From assembly GCF_000153825.1 (NCBI RefSeq), contig NZ_DS022299.1, positions 2,411,707 to 2,475,706 on the forward strand: a DNA stretch of 64,000 bases, read 5' to 3'. Position 1 is the stretch's first letter. Each line of letters starts with the position of its first letter. The notes under the pieces are model-generated. The model was not told where the DNA came from and made no database searches. It saw nothing but the letters and a program-made list of their open reading frames with translations. This document shows positions 26,904 to 35,425 of this stretch, piece after piece. A program made the position numbers and the translations under genes. The stretch is from Synechococcus sp. RS9916 (GTDB lineage: Bacteria > Cyanobacteriota > Cyanobacteriia > PCC-6307 > Cyanobiaceae).

Positions 26904-29900
26904 TCAGAACAGCCGTTGATCGAGGGCGTTGTTGGGGTTGGAGGGTGAGTAAGGCACAAATGGCACACCGGTGCCGGTGAAGTTGAAGTCGTTGAGGCGG
27001 AAGCGAAAGCCGCCAATGCCTTCGTAAGGGTTGTAGTAGAACCCGAAGTCATACGAGCGTCGTTGCCAGCGCAACTCGATGTTGGAGTTGATCACGTTGC
27101 CGTAGTAATCGGAATTCGGGTCGACGTTGATCGCGACACCGGCATTGATCAGGAGAGGTCCTGCAAGTTGTTGGGTGAGTCCCACGCCCACGGTGCCCAG
27201 ATCGATGGCTTGGTCGAAATCAAAGGGGCTGGAGCCTTGCTTGAGCGTGCCACCACCGGTGAGTGAGAGCTGGGTGTAATCCAGGAAGGGTTTGCTGAAG
27301 GTGCCCAGGGTCAACGTGGGCCCCCCGCTGAGGGAGATGCTGTTCTGCTGGGTCCCATTGCCATAGGCCGCGAGCAAGGTGTTCACGTTGCTGTTCAGCG
27401 TCAGGCCGGGCACGATGGCCACAGGGGAGTAGCGGTAGGCCGCTTCCGGTGTGAGTGGCGCCGGCTTCCCGCGCCAAAGGGGGAAGCTGCTGTTCACTGA
27501 GGCGTAGACATTCGCCCTCCAGAGGTCGGCGAGGTTTTCGCTTTCGAAGGTTTCAGCCTGGTAGTTGCCGACGCCGACGCGCCAGAGATAGTCGTTGGCC
27601 AGCTGACCCCACTGCCAGGCGCCTTTCTGTTCGGCGAAGCCGCCGAAGGCTGAATACACATCGGTCTGGCCGAGGGATCCATTCCACGTGCGGTAGCGGT
27701 AGGCGCCGAACAGGCGCGTTTTGACATTCCCTAGCCAGGGAAGGCCGACGGCATTCTTCAGTTCGCCCCAGTAGCGACTGCCATTGTCCAAATTGTCGGG
27801 ATTCAAGGTGCTGATGTCTGCATTGAGACTGGTCTTCCAACCCCAAACGCGACCGGAGAGTTCGGCCTCCAGGCCAAAGGCATCGCCCGCGCTGATGGGT
27901 TGGGTCACGGTGCCGCTGCCCACCGCGCTGCCGGGGGCGATGTAACTGTTGGTTTGGCCATCAATCGCTCGCTGCACCAGCACCTGAGGTTGCAGATCGA
28001 ACTGGAAATTGCTGCTCAGTTGGATCGGCTTGAGATTGCGACCGATAAAGAAACCATTGCGGTCGTCGTTGTCGATGCCGAGCACCCAGCGGTTCTCGAC
28101 TTCTTCCTGCTTCTGGATGCGCTGACTGCGGCTGACGTTGATCGGCAAGCGTTCTTCCACGATCAGTTGATTGCGCCGTGCCTTGATCAGGATGTCGCCG
28201 TTGGGCTCCTGGGTGGCCACCACATCTTCGGCATCAATGCGGGTCTGGGCTGGGGTATAGGGGTCGTTGGTGAAACCCATACGATCGGCGCTCCAGCCAT
28301 CCGGGGTCAGACGGATGCGGGCCGCTTGGAAACGCCATCGACTGATCTCGCCGGTCACCAGTTGGGCCCGACCGAGCCCCTTGAGCTGGGACGGTTGCAG
28401 GGTTCCGTAGTCGTTCTCCTCCTCGATGGTCTGTTCACGGGTTTCCTGCTTGCGCTGACCACCACCAGGCACCCCAAGTCGGCGCTCAATCGTCAGTGTT
28501 TGCTGGAACTGAATGCTGCTGATGCGCTGATCGATGGCTGCGATGGCCTTGGCTCGCAGGTCTTCCTGTTCGGCCAGTGAGAGGGTCGACTCTGTTGTGA
28601 GTCCGAGCGGTTCCTGCTGGCGAGTCGTGGTCTGAACGGGCAGACGGTCACCACCGAGGCTTCCGTACTCGAGCGCTTCACTGAGGGTCCGTTTGGGCTT
28701 GCGATTCGCGCGGTCAGGGTCAGGACAGCCGAGCGGCGGCGGAACATCGCTGGGTGTTGCCTGTGCCGGATCAGTCCCCCAGCGATAGCGAGCTCCGATG
28801 AGGTAGGCATTGCTGCCCTCACGCACGCCGCTGTAGGTGCCAAAGGCACCAGAGCGATGGTGGATGCGCCCCACCAACGACAAGCGCTTCGAGACCGCCG
28901 CTTCAAGCTCGAAGCCCAGGTAATTGAGGAACTGGGCGTAGTTCTCCCGGTACGTGCGCTCGTAATTGCTGTTGGCGGTGAAGTAGCTCACCCCTTCCAC
29001 GACGCCGAGACTTAGCCAGGGCTGCATCCATAGCCGGGCCCCGATGCCGACGATGCCTTCGCCGAAGCTCTGTTGGGGAGTGTTGGCATAAGGGACGGAT
29101 TGATTGAAAGCTCCGCCGGGTTGTTCGTAGGCCTGGTGGCCAAACAGATTGCCTTCCACTTCGATGGCCAGCGGTCCGGCTTTCCAGATCCGCTTTTGCA
29201 CAGTCACGCCCGAGAGGTACTCCGGTCGCATGCGCCCATTGAAGAAAAACGTGTCCCCGAAGTTGGAGTCGATGCTTTGTCCGCCCCAGACCGTGGCAGC
29301 CCAGGGGTGTGGATGCCACTCCGGGATCGGTGGTAACACCGGGGGACAGGCCATCTCCAGATGGTGTTCCGAATCGGCATTGACTGGGCCTGGAACGACC
29401 CACTCGCTCGAAGCGGGTTGCTCCAAACTCCAGAATCCCCCCTGATCGCCTTGGGGACTGATGCGTTCGGCCGTACTGCCAGCCAGTTCGATCTGAAGTG
29501 CGGTCGGGAAGCCAAGCCCTGAGCTCTCCAGGGTTGGCAATGGTGCGATGTCTCCAGCTCGGTTGCTGCGCTGGGAGCGGTTCGAAGGATCGAGATCGAG
29601 GGCAGCCGTGTCGAGATCAAGGACGCCATAGACGTCTTCGAAGACTCCTTCGTTCTGGATCAGGCTGAAGCGCAGGCTTCCCGCTTGGAAATACTGGGAC
29701 CCTTTGCGGTAGCGAACACTGCCTCGAGCCGCAAACGTGTTGAAGCTGGAGTCGAACTCGATTCGATCCGCCTGCAACAGACCACCATTAATCCTGGCGG
29801 TGACATTGCCCTCAGCCACGAAGAGGTTTCGCTGACCGTCGAAAACCTGACGATCCGCCTTCAGCTGGATCGCGACAGGTGCATCAAAAGCTTTGGTCGC

Positions 29901-30053
29901 TTTGGACCGACTACCGCTATTGCGTTCACGCTCTGGTGAGAGGGACGGGCCTGAATCACCGGCGACCGCCTGCTCAGCCGTGACGAGCATCAACGCTGCA
30001 GCCCCGATCGAAATCAGGCTGGGGCGTAGAGGCTTGGCGAATCGACCTGGCAA
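26904..30053 (-). CDS. LptD/OstA-like outer membrane protein (DUF3769)
   Basis: A 1049-residue protein with a signal peptide (SLISIGAAALMLVTAEQAVA). An OstA/LptA-like region at about residues 55-140 (VAIQLKADRQVFDGQRNLFV, then VRYRKGSQYFQAGSLRF) is followed by a long, aromatic and glycine-rich C-terminal part with alternating strands, consistent with a beta barrel ending in the outer membrane. It is the cyanobacterial counterpart of the LPS-transport protein LptD (DUF3769 family). The middle (around 450-560) is proline- and glutamine-rich and probably a flexible insert. It lies downstream of psbI on the same strand (107-base gap). Confidence 0.85.
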   Translation of the reverse strand: MPGRFAKPLRPSLISIGAAALMLVTAEQAVAGDSGPSLSPERERNSGSRSKATKAFDAPVAIQLKADRQVFDGQRNLFVAEGNVTARINGGLLQADRIEFDSSFNTFAARGSVRYRKGSQYFQAGSLRFSLIQNEGVFEDVYGVLDLDTAALDLDPSNRSQRSNRAGDIAPLPTLESSGLGFPTALQIELAGSTAERISPQGDQGGFWSLEQPASSEWVVPGPVNADSEHHLEMACPPVLPPIPEWHPHPWAATVWGGQSIDSNFGDTFFFNGRMRPEYLSGVTVQKRIWKAGPLAIEVEGNLFGHQAYEQPGGAFNQSVPYANTPQQSFGEGIVGIGARLWMQPWLSLGVVEGVSYFTANSNYERTYRENYAQFLNYLGFELEAAVSKRLSLVGRIHHRSGAFGTYSGVREGSNAYLIGARYRWGTDPAQATPSDVPPPLGCPDPDRANRKPKRTLSEALEYGSLGGDRLPVQTTTRQQEPLGLTTESTLSLAEQEDLRAKAIAAIDQRISSIQFQQTLTIERRLGVPGGGQRKQETREQTIEEENDYGTLQPSQLKGLGRAQLVTGEISRWRFQAARIRLTPDGWSADRMGFTNDPYTPAQTRIDAEDVVATQEPNGDILIKARRNQLIVEERLPINVSRSQRIQKQEEVENRWVLGIDNDDRNGFFIGRNLKPIQLSSNFQFDLQPQVLVQRAIDGQTNSYIAPGSAVGSGTVTQPISAGDAFGLEAELSGRVWGWKTSLNADISTLNPDNLDNGSRYWGELKNAVGLPWLGNVKTRLFGAYRYRTWNGSLGQTDVYSAFGGFAEQKGAWQWGQLANDYLWRVGVGNYQAETFESENLADLWRANVYASVNSSFPLWRGKPAPLTPEAAYRYSPVAIVPGLTLNSNVNTLLAAYGNGTQQNSISLSGGPTLTLGTFSKPFLDYTQLSLTGGGTLKQGSSPFDFDQAIDLGTVGVGLTQQLAGPLLINAGVAINVDPNSDYYGNVINSNIELRWQRRSYDFGFYYNPYEGIGGFRFRLNDFNFTGTGVPFVPYSPSNPNNALDQRLF

Positions 30054-30160
30054 GCGATCTCTCCTGAGGCCGCTGATCTTGCCATGGTGTGAAGGCTGGT
30101 TTGATCAGGCGCTGACCAGTGTTCGGCGTGACCGACAGCTCTGGATCAGCGCACCAGGAT

Positions 30161-30280
30161 TCAATCTTCGAGATCCTTCCGGCTGGGGGTGCGGCTGGGA
30201 TCGCTAGCCAGGAAGCCAAACACGAAGATCCCGAGGAAGAAGAAGACGACCGAATAAACGGAGATCTTGAGGGCGAGCAT
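30161..30280 (-). CDS. psbI: photosystem II reaction center protein I
   Basis: A 39-residue protein read on the minus strand from ATG 30280. The sequence [20 protein letters not shown] followed by [18 protein letters not shown] is the canonical PsbI single-span subunit of photosystem II, which sits next to D1. A possible -10 hexamer (TAGGAT on minus, 30313-30318) lies 33 bases upstream, without a clear -35 box. It is divergent from the GH38 gene. Confidence 0.95.
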   Translation of the reverse strand: MLALKISVYSVVFFFLGIFVFGFLASDPSRTPSRKDLED

Positions 30281-30341
30281 GGAGACCGACCGGCGTCAGG
30301 GACAGCGCCATCATCCTATGGGGCAATGTTTGGAAGACACG

Positions 30342-33300
30342 ATGCAGAACCGTCTTCAGGCCCGGCGATCGGAGTGGATTGAAACGTTTCGCAGTCGCGC
30401 GCGCCTGGATCTGCTGCCGCAGTGGTCTTGCATGGATGCTCCTGAGCGGGGTTCGGCCCTTGCGGACCCCTGGGCCCAGATCCATCGCCCTGACTGGGCC
30501 AAGCGTGGTTTGCTCAGTTGGCCGCGAGGTGGAATCTGGAAGCGTTTGCGGCTGCAACTTCCCTGTCCGGAGGCCTGGTGCCATTCCGCCTGCGGACAGG
30601 AGCGATTGGTGCTCAGTTGGTGGGCAGACCAGGTGCGCCTGTGGGTCGATGGGGTGCTCGTGCACGAAGGCGACCTGTTCGACACGCGTTGTCGCTGGCC
30701 TCTGCCCCCCTCTTGGCGCCAGGGGCAGGCATTGGATCTGGTGCTTGAACTGCGCAGTCCCTGCCATGACGACGGCGCCCTGATTACCAGCGATGTGGTG
30801 CGCGAACCGTTGACGGCTGCTGATGATCCGGAGCAGTTGCTGTTGCCCGAAGCGCTCGATCTGGCGCTGCCATCGCTGGATGCCCTGCCTGAGGCCTGGC
30901 TTGTCCTGGATCCGGATTCTTCCCAGGCCATCGAAGCGGTGGGCGACTTTCTTGCGTCCAGGCCTGCTGCGGCTGGTGAGGTCCATTGGGTTGGTCATGC
31001 CCACCTCGACCTGGCCTGGCTCTGGCCTGTGGCTGACACCTGGCAGGCGGCCGAACGCACCTTCCGATCAGCGCTTGATCTGATGGAGCGCTTCCCGCCA
31101 TTGCGTTTTGCCCACTCGACGCCGGCGCTCTACGCCTGGATGGAGCGCTTCCGGCCAGCGCTGTGGTCGCGCCTGCAGTCAGCCAGTGATGCGGGGCGAT
31201 GGGAGCCGATTAATGGGCCGTGGGTGGAGAGCGATTGTGTTCTGGTCAGCACGGCCTCGCTCTGGCAACAGTTTTCGATCGGTCAGGCTTTTAGCCGCAG
31301 GGCTTTTCCGCAATGGCGCCATGAGCTGGCCTGGTTGCCCGACAGCTTTGGCTTTGCAGCGGGACTGCCTGCTGTGGCGGTGGCGGAGGGGGTGCGCTGG
31401 TTCTGCACGCACAAGTTGGCTTGGAATGCCGGTGTTCCGTTCCCCCATCGTTTGTTCCGCTGGCGCAGTCGGGGTGGAGCCGAGCTCAAGGCGCTGATGT
31501 TGCCACCGATCGGCACCAGCGCTGAACCGGCAGCCATTGAGGCGGAGCAGCGAGCGTTTCGTCTGGCGACGGGGATGGCCAAAGCCCTTTGGACCCCAGG
31601 TGTGGGGGATCACGGAGGTGGACCGACCGCTGAGATGCTCGAGCAGATGGGCCTCTGGGAGGACCACCCCCAGGTCACACCGCGACGCCCGTCCACGGTG
31701 AGGGCCTATTTGGATGCACTGGAGCCGTCCGTCGCCACCCTTCCGGTGTGGCGGGATGAGCTTTATCTCGATCTGCATCGCGCCTGTGCGACCAGCCGTC
31801 CGGATCAGAAGCGCCACAACCGCAGCCTGGAGCGTCTGTTGCGTGAGGCGGATCTCACCACTGCTTTGCTTCGCCTGGGTGATCCCGCTGGGGTCCCTGA
31901 GGTCGCGGACTGGACCACCCTGCTGTTTCATCAGTTTCACGACATCCTCCCCGGGACCTCCATCCCTGAGGTGTTCGACCAGGCGGAACCGCTTTGGCGC
32001 CGATCACGCCGCTCGGCCTCAGCGCTGCGCAATCGTCAGTTGACCCAGCTCTTGGGTAACAGGCAAGTGGATCAATGGGCCTGGATCGGACTGCAGCCGT
32101 TGGCGCGCTGGTCCCCGGTGTTGCGTTTGCCGCGAGGGGAGTGGGCGTCTCAGGGGCAAGGCCTGGCGGTGCAGACGGCCAACCAGGGCGGCACCTGGGT
32201 GCAGCTGCCGGAACAGCACGGTGTGGCGTCGCTTCCTTTGGAACGCCGCCCATCCTCTGAACAGCGCACCGCTGTCTCGGCCCCCGCTGTTCGAGGCGCC
32301 GTAACGCTCAGCACGACGGCAGATGGTGGTCTTGTGTTGACCAACAAGCATCTGTCGGTTGAGCTGGGAGCAGCCGGCGTCGTGCAGCTCTGGGATGGAG
32401 CGGGTCGGCCCCAGCTTCAGGCTCCGATCGCCCTCTCGCGCTTTCGTGACCATGGCGAGTTCTGGGATGCCTGGGACCTGCCGGCGGACTATCGCGACCA
32501 TCCCCTGCCGGTGCAGTGGGATGCGGCGTCGCTGGACGTCGTGGAGACGGGGCCATTGGTGGCACGGGTGCTCATGCGTGCCCGCGTTGGCGAGAGTTGC
32601 GTTCGGTTGGATTGTCAGCTGCGGGCCGACAGTCCTTGGCTGGAGCTCACCTGCAGCGTGGCCTGGCGCCAGACCCATGAGCTGTTGCGGCTGGAGGTGC
32701 CTCTGGCTCAGACGGCGATCCGCTGGGCTGCCGACACCAGCGGTGGTGTGATCACCCGTCCTGCGCGGGCTTGCACTCCTGGGGAACAGATGCGCTGGGA
32801 AGTGCCAGTGATTTCTTGGTGTGCCACCGAGGTTGCTTCGCCTGGCGGAGGGCTGGCCTTGTTGCTCGACGGGCCTCAGGGGGTTGATGCGACCCCAGAC
32901 CGACTCGGGGTCTCCCTGGTGCGGGGGGCGACGTGGCCCGATCCTGGGGCCGATCGTGGTTGGCACCGTCAGCGCCTGGCTTTGATGCCTGCCTCTCAAG
33001 GGTGGTGCCGCGGAGGCATCCCTCAGGCGGCCATCGCCTTTCGTGAGCCCGGCTGGTGGGGGCCTGCCGGGCTCGCTGAGGCCCAACAATGGCTTCCGCC
33101 CCTGCCGGACGGCCTGGTGCCGGTGGCTGTGGAGACGCCCCGAGATGCTGATCGGAGCTTCAACCCTTCAAAGGGTTTGCGTCTGCGTGTGCTCAATCCG
33201 GGGGGGCGCCGTCAGCAATGGGGCCCCCCGGGGTGGGTGATCTCTCGACTCGCGGAAGCTGTTAATTGGCAAACAGCTGCTGATCCCAAAGGCACAGCCG

Positions 33301-33404
33301 ATCGCGGTTGCGCCTGTGCAGCGCAAGGGATCGTCTTCAGTCCCGGAGAACTGGTGGAAGTGGTGCTGACTCCGCTTGAGGGAGACGTCGATCAGTCGTC
33401 GTGA
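30342..33404 (+). CDS. glycoside hydrolase family 38 alpha-mannosidase
   Basis: The protein has about 1020 residues. The GH38 catalytic domain shows VHWVGHAHLDLAWLWPVADT near residue 212 (metal ligands His and Asp), WLPDSFGFAAGLPAVA near 331 (nucleophile-bearing Asp) and TLLFHQFHDILPGTSIPEV near 525. Then come a middle helical domain and the C-terminal beta-sandwich with substrate-contact sequences (FRDHGEFWDAWDLPADY near 700). There is no signal peptide, so cytoplasmic turnover of mannose-containing glycans is likely. ATG 30342 is chosen (MQNRLQARRSE); ATG 30318 is an alternative. The stop overlaps the psbN stop region by 13 bases. Confidence 0.9.
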   Translation: MQNRLQARRSEWIETFRSRARLDLLPQWSCMDAPERGSALADPWAQIHRPDWAKRGLLSWPRGGIWKRLRLQLPCPEAWCHSACGQERLVLSWWADQVRLWVDGVLVHEGDLFDTRCRWPLPPSWRQGQALDLVLELRSPCHDDGALITSDVVREPLTAADDPEQLLLPEALDLALPSLDALPEAWLVLDPDSSQAIEAVGDFLASRPAAAGEVHWVGHAHLDLAWLWPVADTWQAAERTFRSALDLMERFPPLRFAHSTPALYAWMERFRPALWSRLQSASDAGRWEPINGPWVESDCVLVSTASLWQQFSIGQAFSRRAFPQWRHELAWLPDSFGFAAGLPAVAVAEGVRWFCTHKLAWNAGVPFPHRLFRWRSRGGAELKALMLPPIGTSAEPAAIEAEQRAFRLATGMAKALWTPGVGDHGGGPTAEMLEQMGLWEDHPQVTPRRPSTVRAYLDALEPSVATLPVWRDELYLDLHRACATSRPDQKRHNRSLERLLREADLTTALLRLGDPAGVPEVADWTTLLFHQFHDILPGTSIPEVFDQAEPLWRRSRRSASALRNRQLTQLLGNRQVDQWAWIGLQPLARWSPVLRLPRGEWASQGQGLAVQTANQGGTWVQLPEQHGVASLPLERRPSSEQRTAVSAPAVRGAVTLSTTADGGLVLTNKHLSVELGAAGVVQLWDGAGRPQLQAPIALSRFRDHGEFWDAWDLPADYRDHPLPVQWDAASLDVVETGPLVARVLMRARVGESCVRLDCQLRADSPWLELTCSVAWRQTHELLRLEVPLAQTAIRWAADTSGGVITRPARACTPGEQMRWEVPVISWCATEVASPGGGLALLLDGPQGVDATPDRLGVSLVRGATWPDPGADRGWHRQRLALMPASQGWCRGGIPQAAIAFREPGWWGPAGLAEAQQWLPPLPDGLVPVAVETPRDADRSFNPSKGLRLRVLNPGGRRQQWGPPGWVISRLAEAVNWQTAADPKGTADRGCACAAQGIVFSPGELVEVVLTPLEGDVDQSS

Positions 33405-33532
33405 TCGTCGAAGGGATCATCGAGTTTCTTGGAGGGCGGGCCAAAAGCGGTGTAAACGCCGAATCCTGTGAGGCCGAGCAACACAGCCAGAACGGCAATA
33501 GCAACAGACAGTGCTGGTGAGGAGGTTTCCAT
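33392..33532 (-). CDS. psbN: photosystem II assembly protein N
   Basis: A 46-residue single-span protein ([20 protein letters not shown], then [20 protein letters not shown]). It is typical PsbN, needed for photosystem II assembly and not a stable subunit. It is divergent from psbH, the arrangement also seen in chloroplasts. Its 3' end overlaps the convergent GH38 gene by 13 bases. Confidence 0.95.
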   Translation of the reverse strand: METSSPALSVAIAVLAVLLGLTGFGVYTAFGPPSKKLDDPFDDHDD

Positions 33533-33544
33533 CACATCTCTCGA

Positions 33545-33596
33545 CAGGTTCGGCCTTATCAGGACCAGGACCCCTACAGTATCCAGACCGAACCTG
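33545..33596. promoter_or_regulatory. 9-bp inverted repeat between psbN and psbH
   Basis: CAGGTTCGG (33545-33553) and CCGAACCTG (33588-33596) are exact reverse complements separated by 34 bases. A possible psbH -10 (TACAGT, 33575-33580) lies between the arms. The element fills most of the 85-base region between two divergent photosystem genes. It may be an operator, or an RNA stem in a leader, but no known factor is assigned. Confidence 0.4.
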
Positions 33597-33617
33597 AACC
33601 GAGAACCAAGCGCCGCT

Positions 33618-33818
33618 ATGGCTCAACGCACTCGTCTGGGAGATCTCCTCCGTCCCCTCAACTCCGAGTACGGCAAGGTTGTGCCTGGCTGGGGAACCAC
33701 TCCGGTGATGGGCATTTTCATGGCCCTCTTCCTGGTCTTCCTGCTGGTGATCCTCCAGCTGTACAACAAGTCCCTGATCCTCGAGGGCATCAACGTCAAC
33801 TGGAACGGCCTCGGCTGA
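33618..33818 (+). CDS. psbH: photosystem II reaction center protein H
   Basis: A 66-residue protein ([20 protein letters not shown], then one membrane helix [20 protein letters not shown], then an exposed tail). PsbH is a single-span core subunit of photosystem II, near CP47. ATG 33618 is chosen because the conserved protein starts there; the open frame upstream runs antisense to psbN. Confidence 0.96.
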   Translation: MAQRTRLGDLLRPLNSEYGKVVPGWGTTPVMGIFMALFLVFLLVILQLYNKSLILEGINVNWNGLG

Positions 33819-33827
33819 AGCTGATTC

Positions 33828-34088
33828 ATGAACGTTTTCGGGATCGGCCTTCCTGAGATGGCCGTTATTGGCGCTGTGGCCCTGCTGGTGTTTGGGCCCA
33901 AGCGCCTCCCCGAGCTCGGTCGCACATTGGGCAAGACTCTCAAGGGTTTTCAGGCGGCCTCTAAGGAGTTCGAGCGTGAAATCAACAAAGCGATGGCAGA
34001 GCCTGAGCTGAAGGGTGATGAACCAGAGGTTCTCCCTGCAGAGGCTTCGTCTGCGCCGTCACAGGTGCCCCCCAACGAAGAGGGCTGA
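33828..34088 (+). CDS. tatA: twin-arginine translocase subunit TatA/E
   Basis: An 86-residue protein: one N-terminal membrane helix (GIGLPEMAVIGAVALLVFGP), the hallmark FGPKRLPELGRTLGK, an amphipathic helix, and an acidic proline-rich tail (LPAEASSAPSQVPPNEEG). TatA oligomers form the pore for folded proteins with Tat signals. It starts 9 bases after psbH and overlaps pth by one base, suggesting a psbH-tatA-pth-DUF3146 operon. Confidence 0.93.
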   Translation: MNVFGIGLPEMAVIGAVALLVFGPKRLPELGRTLGKTLKGFQAASKEFEREINKAMAEPELKGDEPEVLPAEASSAPSQVPPNEEG

Positions 34089-34708
34089 TGCAGAGCGGTG
34101 ATCTCCGCTTGCTGGTGGGGCTCGGCAATCCTGGTCAGCGCTATGCCGGCACGCGCCACAACGTGGGGTTTATGGCCCTGGAAGCCTTGGCTTCTGGCGA
34201 GTCTGCTCGCTTCAAGGCGATGGCCAAGCTGCAAGGGGAGTTGGCGGAAGTCGGTGTGGGCAGCAATCGCCTCAGGTTGCTGATGCCCCAGACCTTTATG
34301 AATGAGAGTGGTCGTTCGATTCGGGCTGCTCTCGACTGGTTTGATCTCTCCTCAGATCAGGTATTGGTGCTTGTCGATGACATGGACCTTCCGTTGGGGC
34401 GGCTGCGGTTGCGTGCCAAAGGAAGTGCCGGTGGCCATAACGGGCTCAAGAGCACGATTCAGCATCTGGGAACCCAGGAGTTCGCGCGCTTACGGATTGG
34501 TATTGGGGCTCCCGGTCGATCGGCGGAGGAGCGTCGTGCTCGCACGGTGTCCCATGTGTTGGGCAGTTTTCATCAGGCGGAGCAGTCCCTGCTCAAGGAC
34601 GTGTTGGATGAAGTGTTGCGGGGTGTCGATCTGATTCAGCGTCAAGGCTTGGAGCGGGCAGGCAACCGCCTCAATGGACTGAATCTGGCTCCGGAGGAGC
34701 CTGCGTGA
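34088..34708 (+). CDS. pth: peptidyl-tRNA hydrolase
   Basis: A 206-residue enzyme that frees tRNA from drop-off peptidyl-tRNA. Seen: LVGLGNPGQRYAGTRHNVGF (catalytic His) near residue 8, LMPQTFMNESGRSIRAAL near 67, VLVDDMDLPLGRLRLR near 95 and GSAGGHNGLKSTIQHLGT near 113. The start overlaps the tatA stop (TGATG) and its stop overlaps the DUF3146 start. Confidence 0.95.
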   Translation: MQSGDLRLLVGLGNPGQRYAGTRHNVGFMALEALASGESARFKAMAKLQGELAEVGVGSNRLRLLMPQTFMNESGRSIRAALDWFDLSSDQVLVLVDDMDLPLGRLRLRAKGSAGGHNGLKSTIQHLGTQEFARLRIGIGAPGRSAEERRARTVSHVLGSFHQAEQSLLKDVLDEVLRGVDLIQRQGLERAGNRLNGLNLAPEEPA

Positions 34709-34962
34709 CCCCTCTCCCAGTTACCACGGCCCATCTGCGCGTGCTGAGGCAGAGCTTCCAGGACAAGTGCCTGGAAGGTGAAGTCAGTGCCGGTGGCTTC
34801 AACTGGCAGTTTTGCTGGACATTCGAAGGGGGCGAACTCACGGTGGAGCCTTCGTTAGGCCGGGCGTTGATCCAGGACGCCCTGCTGCGGTTTTTGGTGA
34901 AGGCCGACTATCACCTGGAAGCAGGAGGCGATTACACCTTCACCGTGCGGGCACGGTTCTGA
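34705..34962 (+). CDS. DUF3146 family protein
   Basis: An 85-residue protein of the small cyanobacterial DUF3146 family: TTAHLRVLRQSFQDKCLEGE, then GGFNWQFCWTFEGGELTVEP and FLVKADYHLEAGGDYTFTVR. It is beta-rich; function unknown. The GTG start overlaps the pth stop (GTGA). Its 3' end overlaps the convergent YqgF-like gene by 23 bases. Confidence 0.85.
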   Translation: MTPLPVTTAHLRVLRQSFQDKCLEGEVSAGGFNWQFCWTFEGGELTVEPSLGRALIQDALLRFLVKADYHLEAGGDYTFTVRARF

Positions 34963-35425
34963 GTCCAGGTCCTTGTTGGGGAGGATGGCTCCAGGTCAAG
35001 GGATGAGGGAGCTGATCTTCCAGCAAGACCAGCGCCGCGATGCCGTCCAATTCGCCGGGGGGGAGCTGGAGGCCCTTGGGCAAGAACCGCCGCCACCCGC
35101 GAGCGGGCCAGATTTGCCAGTAACGGTCTCTGGCGCGCAGGGTCGTGCCCGCTTCCTTCACGATGCGCATTGGAGCGAGGTGTTGGAGTTGCTGCTGCCA
35201 TGCCTTGCTGGAGGTGCCATCGCCGATCACCAAAGCTTCCAGGGGTGTGTGTTGGTGCCACCGCTCCAGTTGGGTGCGAGTGTCGTCTGCAAGCACCACG
35301 AGGGCATCTTTGATTTCACCCTGGCTGCAGTCAGCCAGCACAAGGCCGCATTTGCTGCGACCGGGATCAACTGCAGCGACCATGCCGCGAAGGGGTGGCT
35401 GAGTTCGCTCAGTTACGGCGTTCAT
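34940..35425 (-). CDS. YqgF/RuvX-like RNase H-fold protein
   Basis: The protein has 161 residues. The N-terminal MVAAVDPGRSKCGLVLADCS matches the first catalytic-Asp strand of YqgF/RuvX and related RNase H-fold nucleases. A KIVKEAGTTLRARDRYWQ-like segment (RIVKEAGTTLRARDRYWQ) and LPPGELDGIAALVLLEDQL near the C terminus fit a second acidic site. The standard family processes the 16S rRNA 5' end or resolves DNA junctions; this copy is a divergent cyanobacterial form and could instead be a distinct subfamily. It overlaps the DUF3084 gene by 17 bases and is probably translated from the same mRNA. Confidence 0.75.
   Translation of the reverse strand: MNAVTERTQPPLRGMVAAVDPGRSKCGLVLADCSQGEIKDALVVLADDTRTQLERWHQHTPLEALVIGDGTSSKAWQQQLQHLAPMRIVKEAGTTLRARDRYWQIWPARGWRRFLPKGLQLPPGELDGIAALVLLEDQLPHPLTWSHPPQQGPGLRTVPAR

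Noticed and set aside
32019-33089. Open frame of 356 codons on minus inside the GH38 gene
   Set aside because: Arginine/proline-rich composition, no motifs, fully inside a conserved gene.
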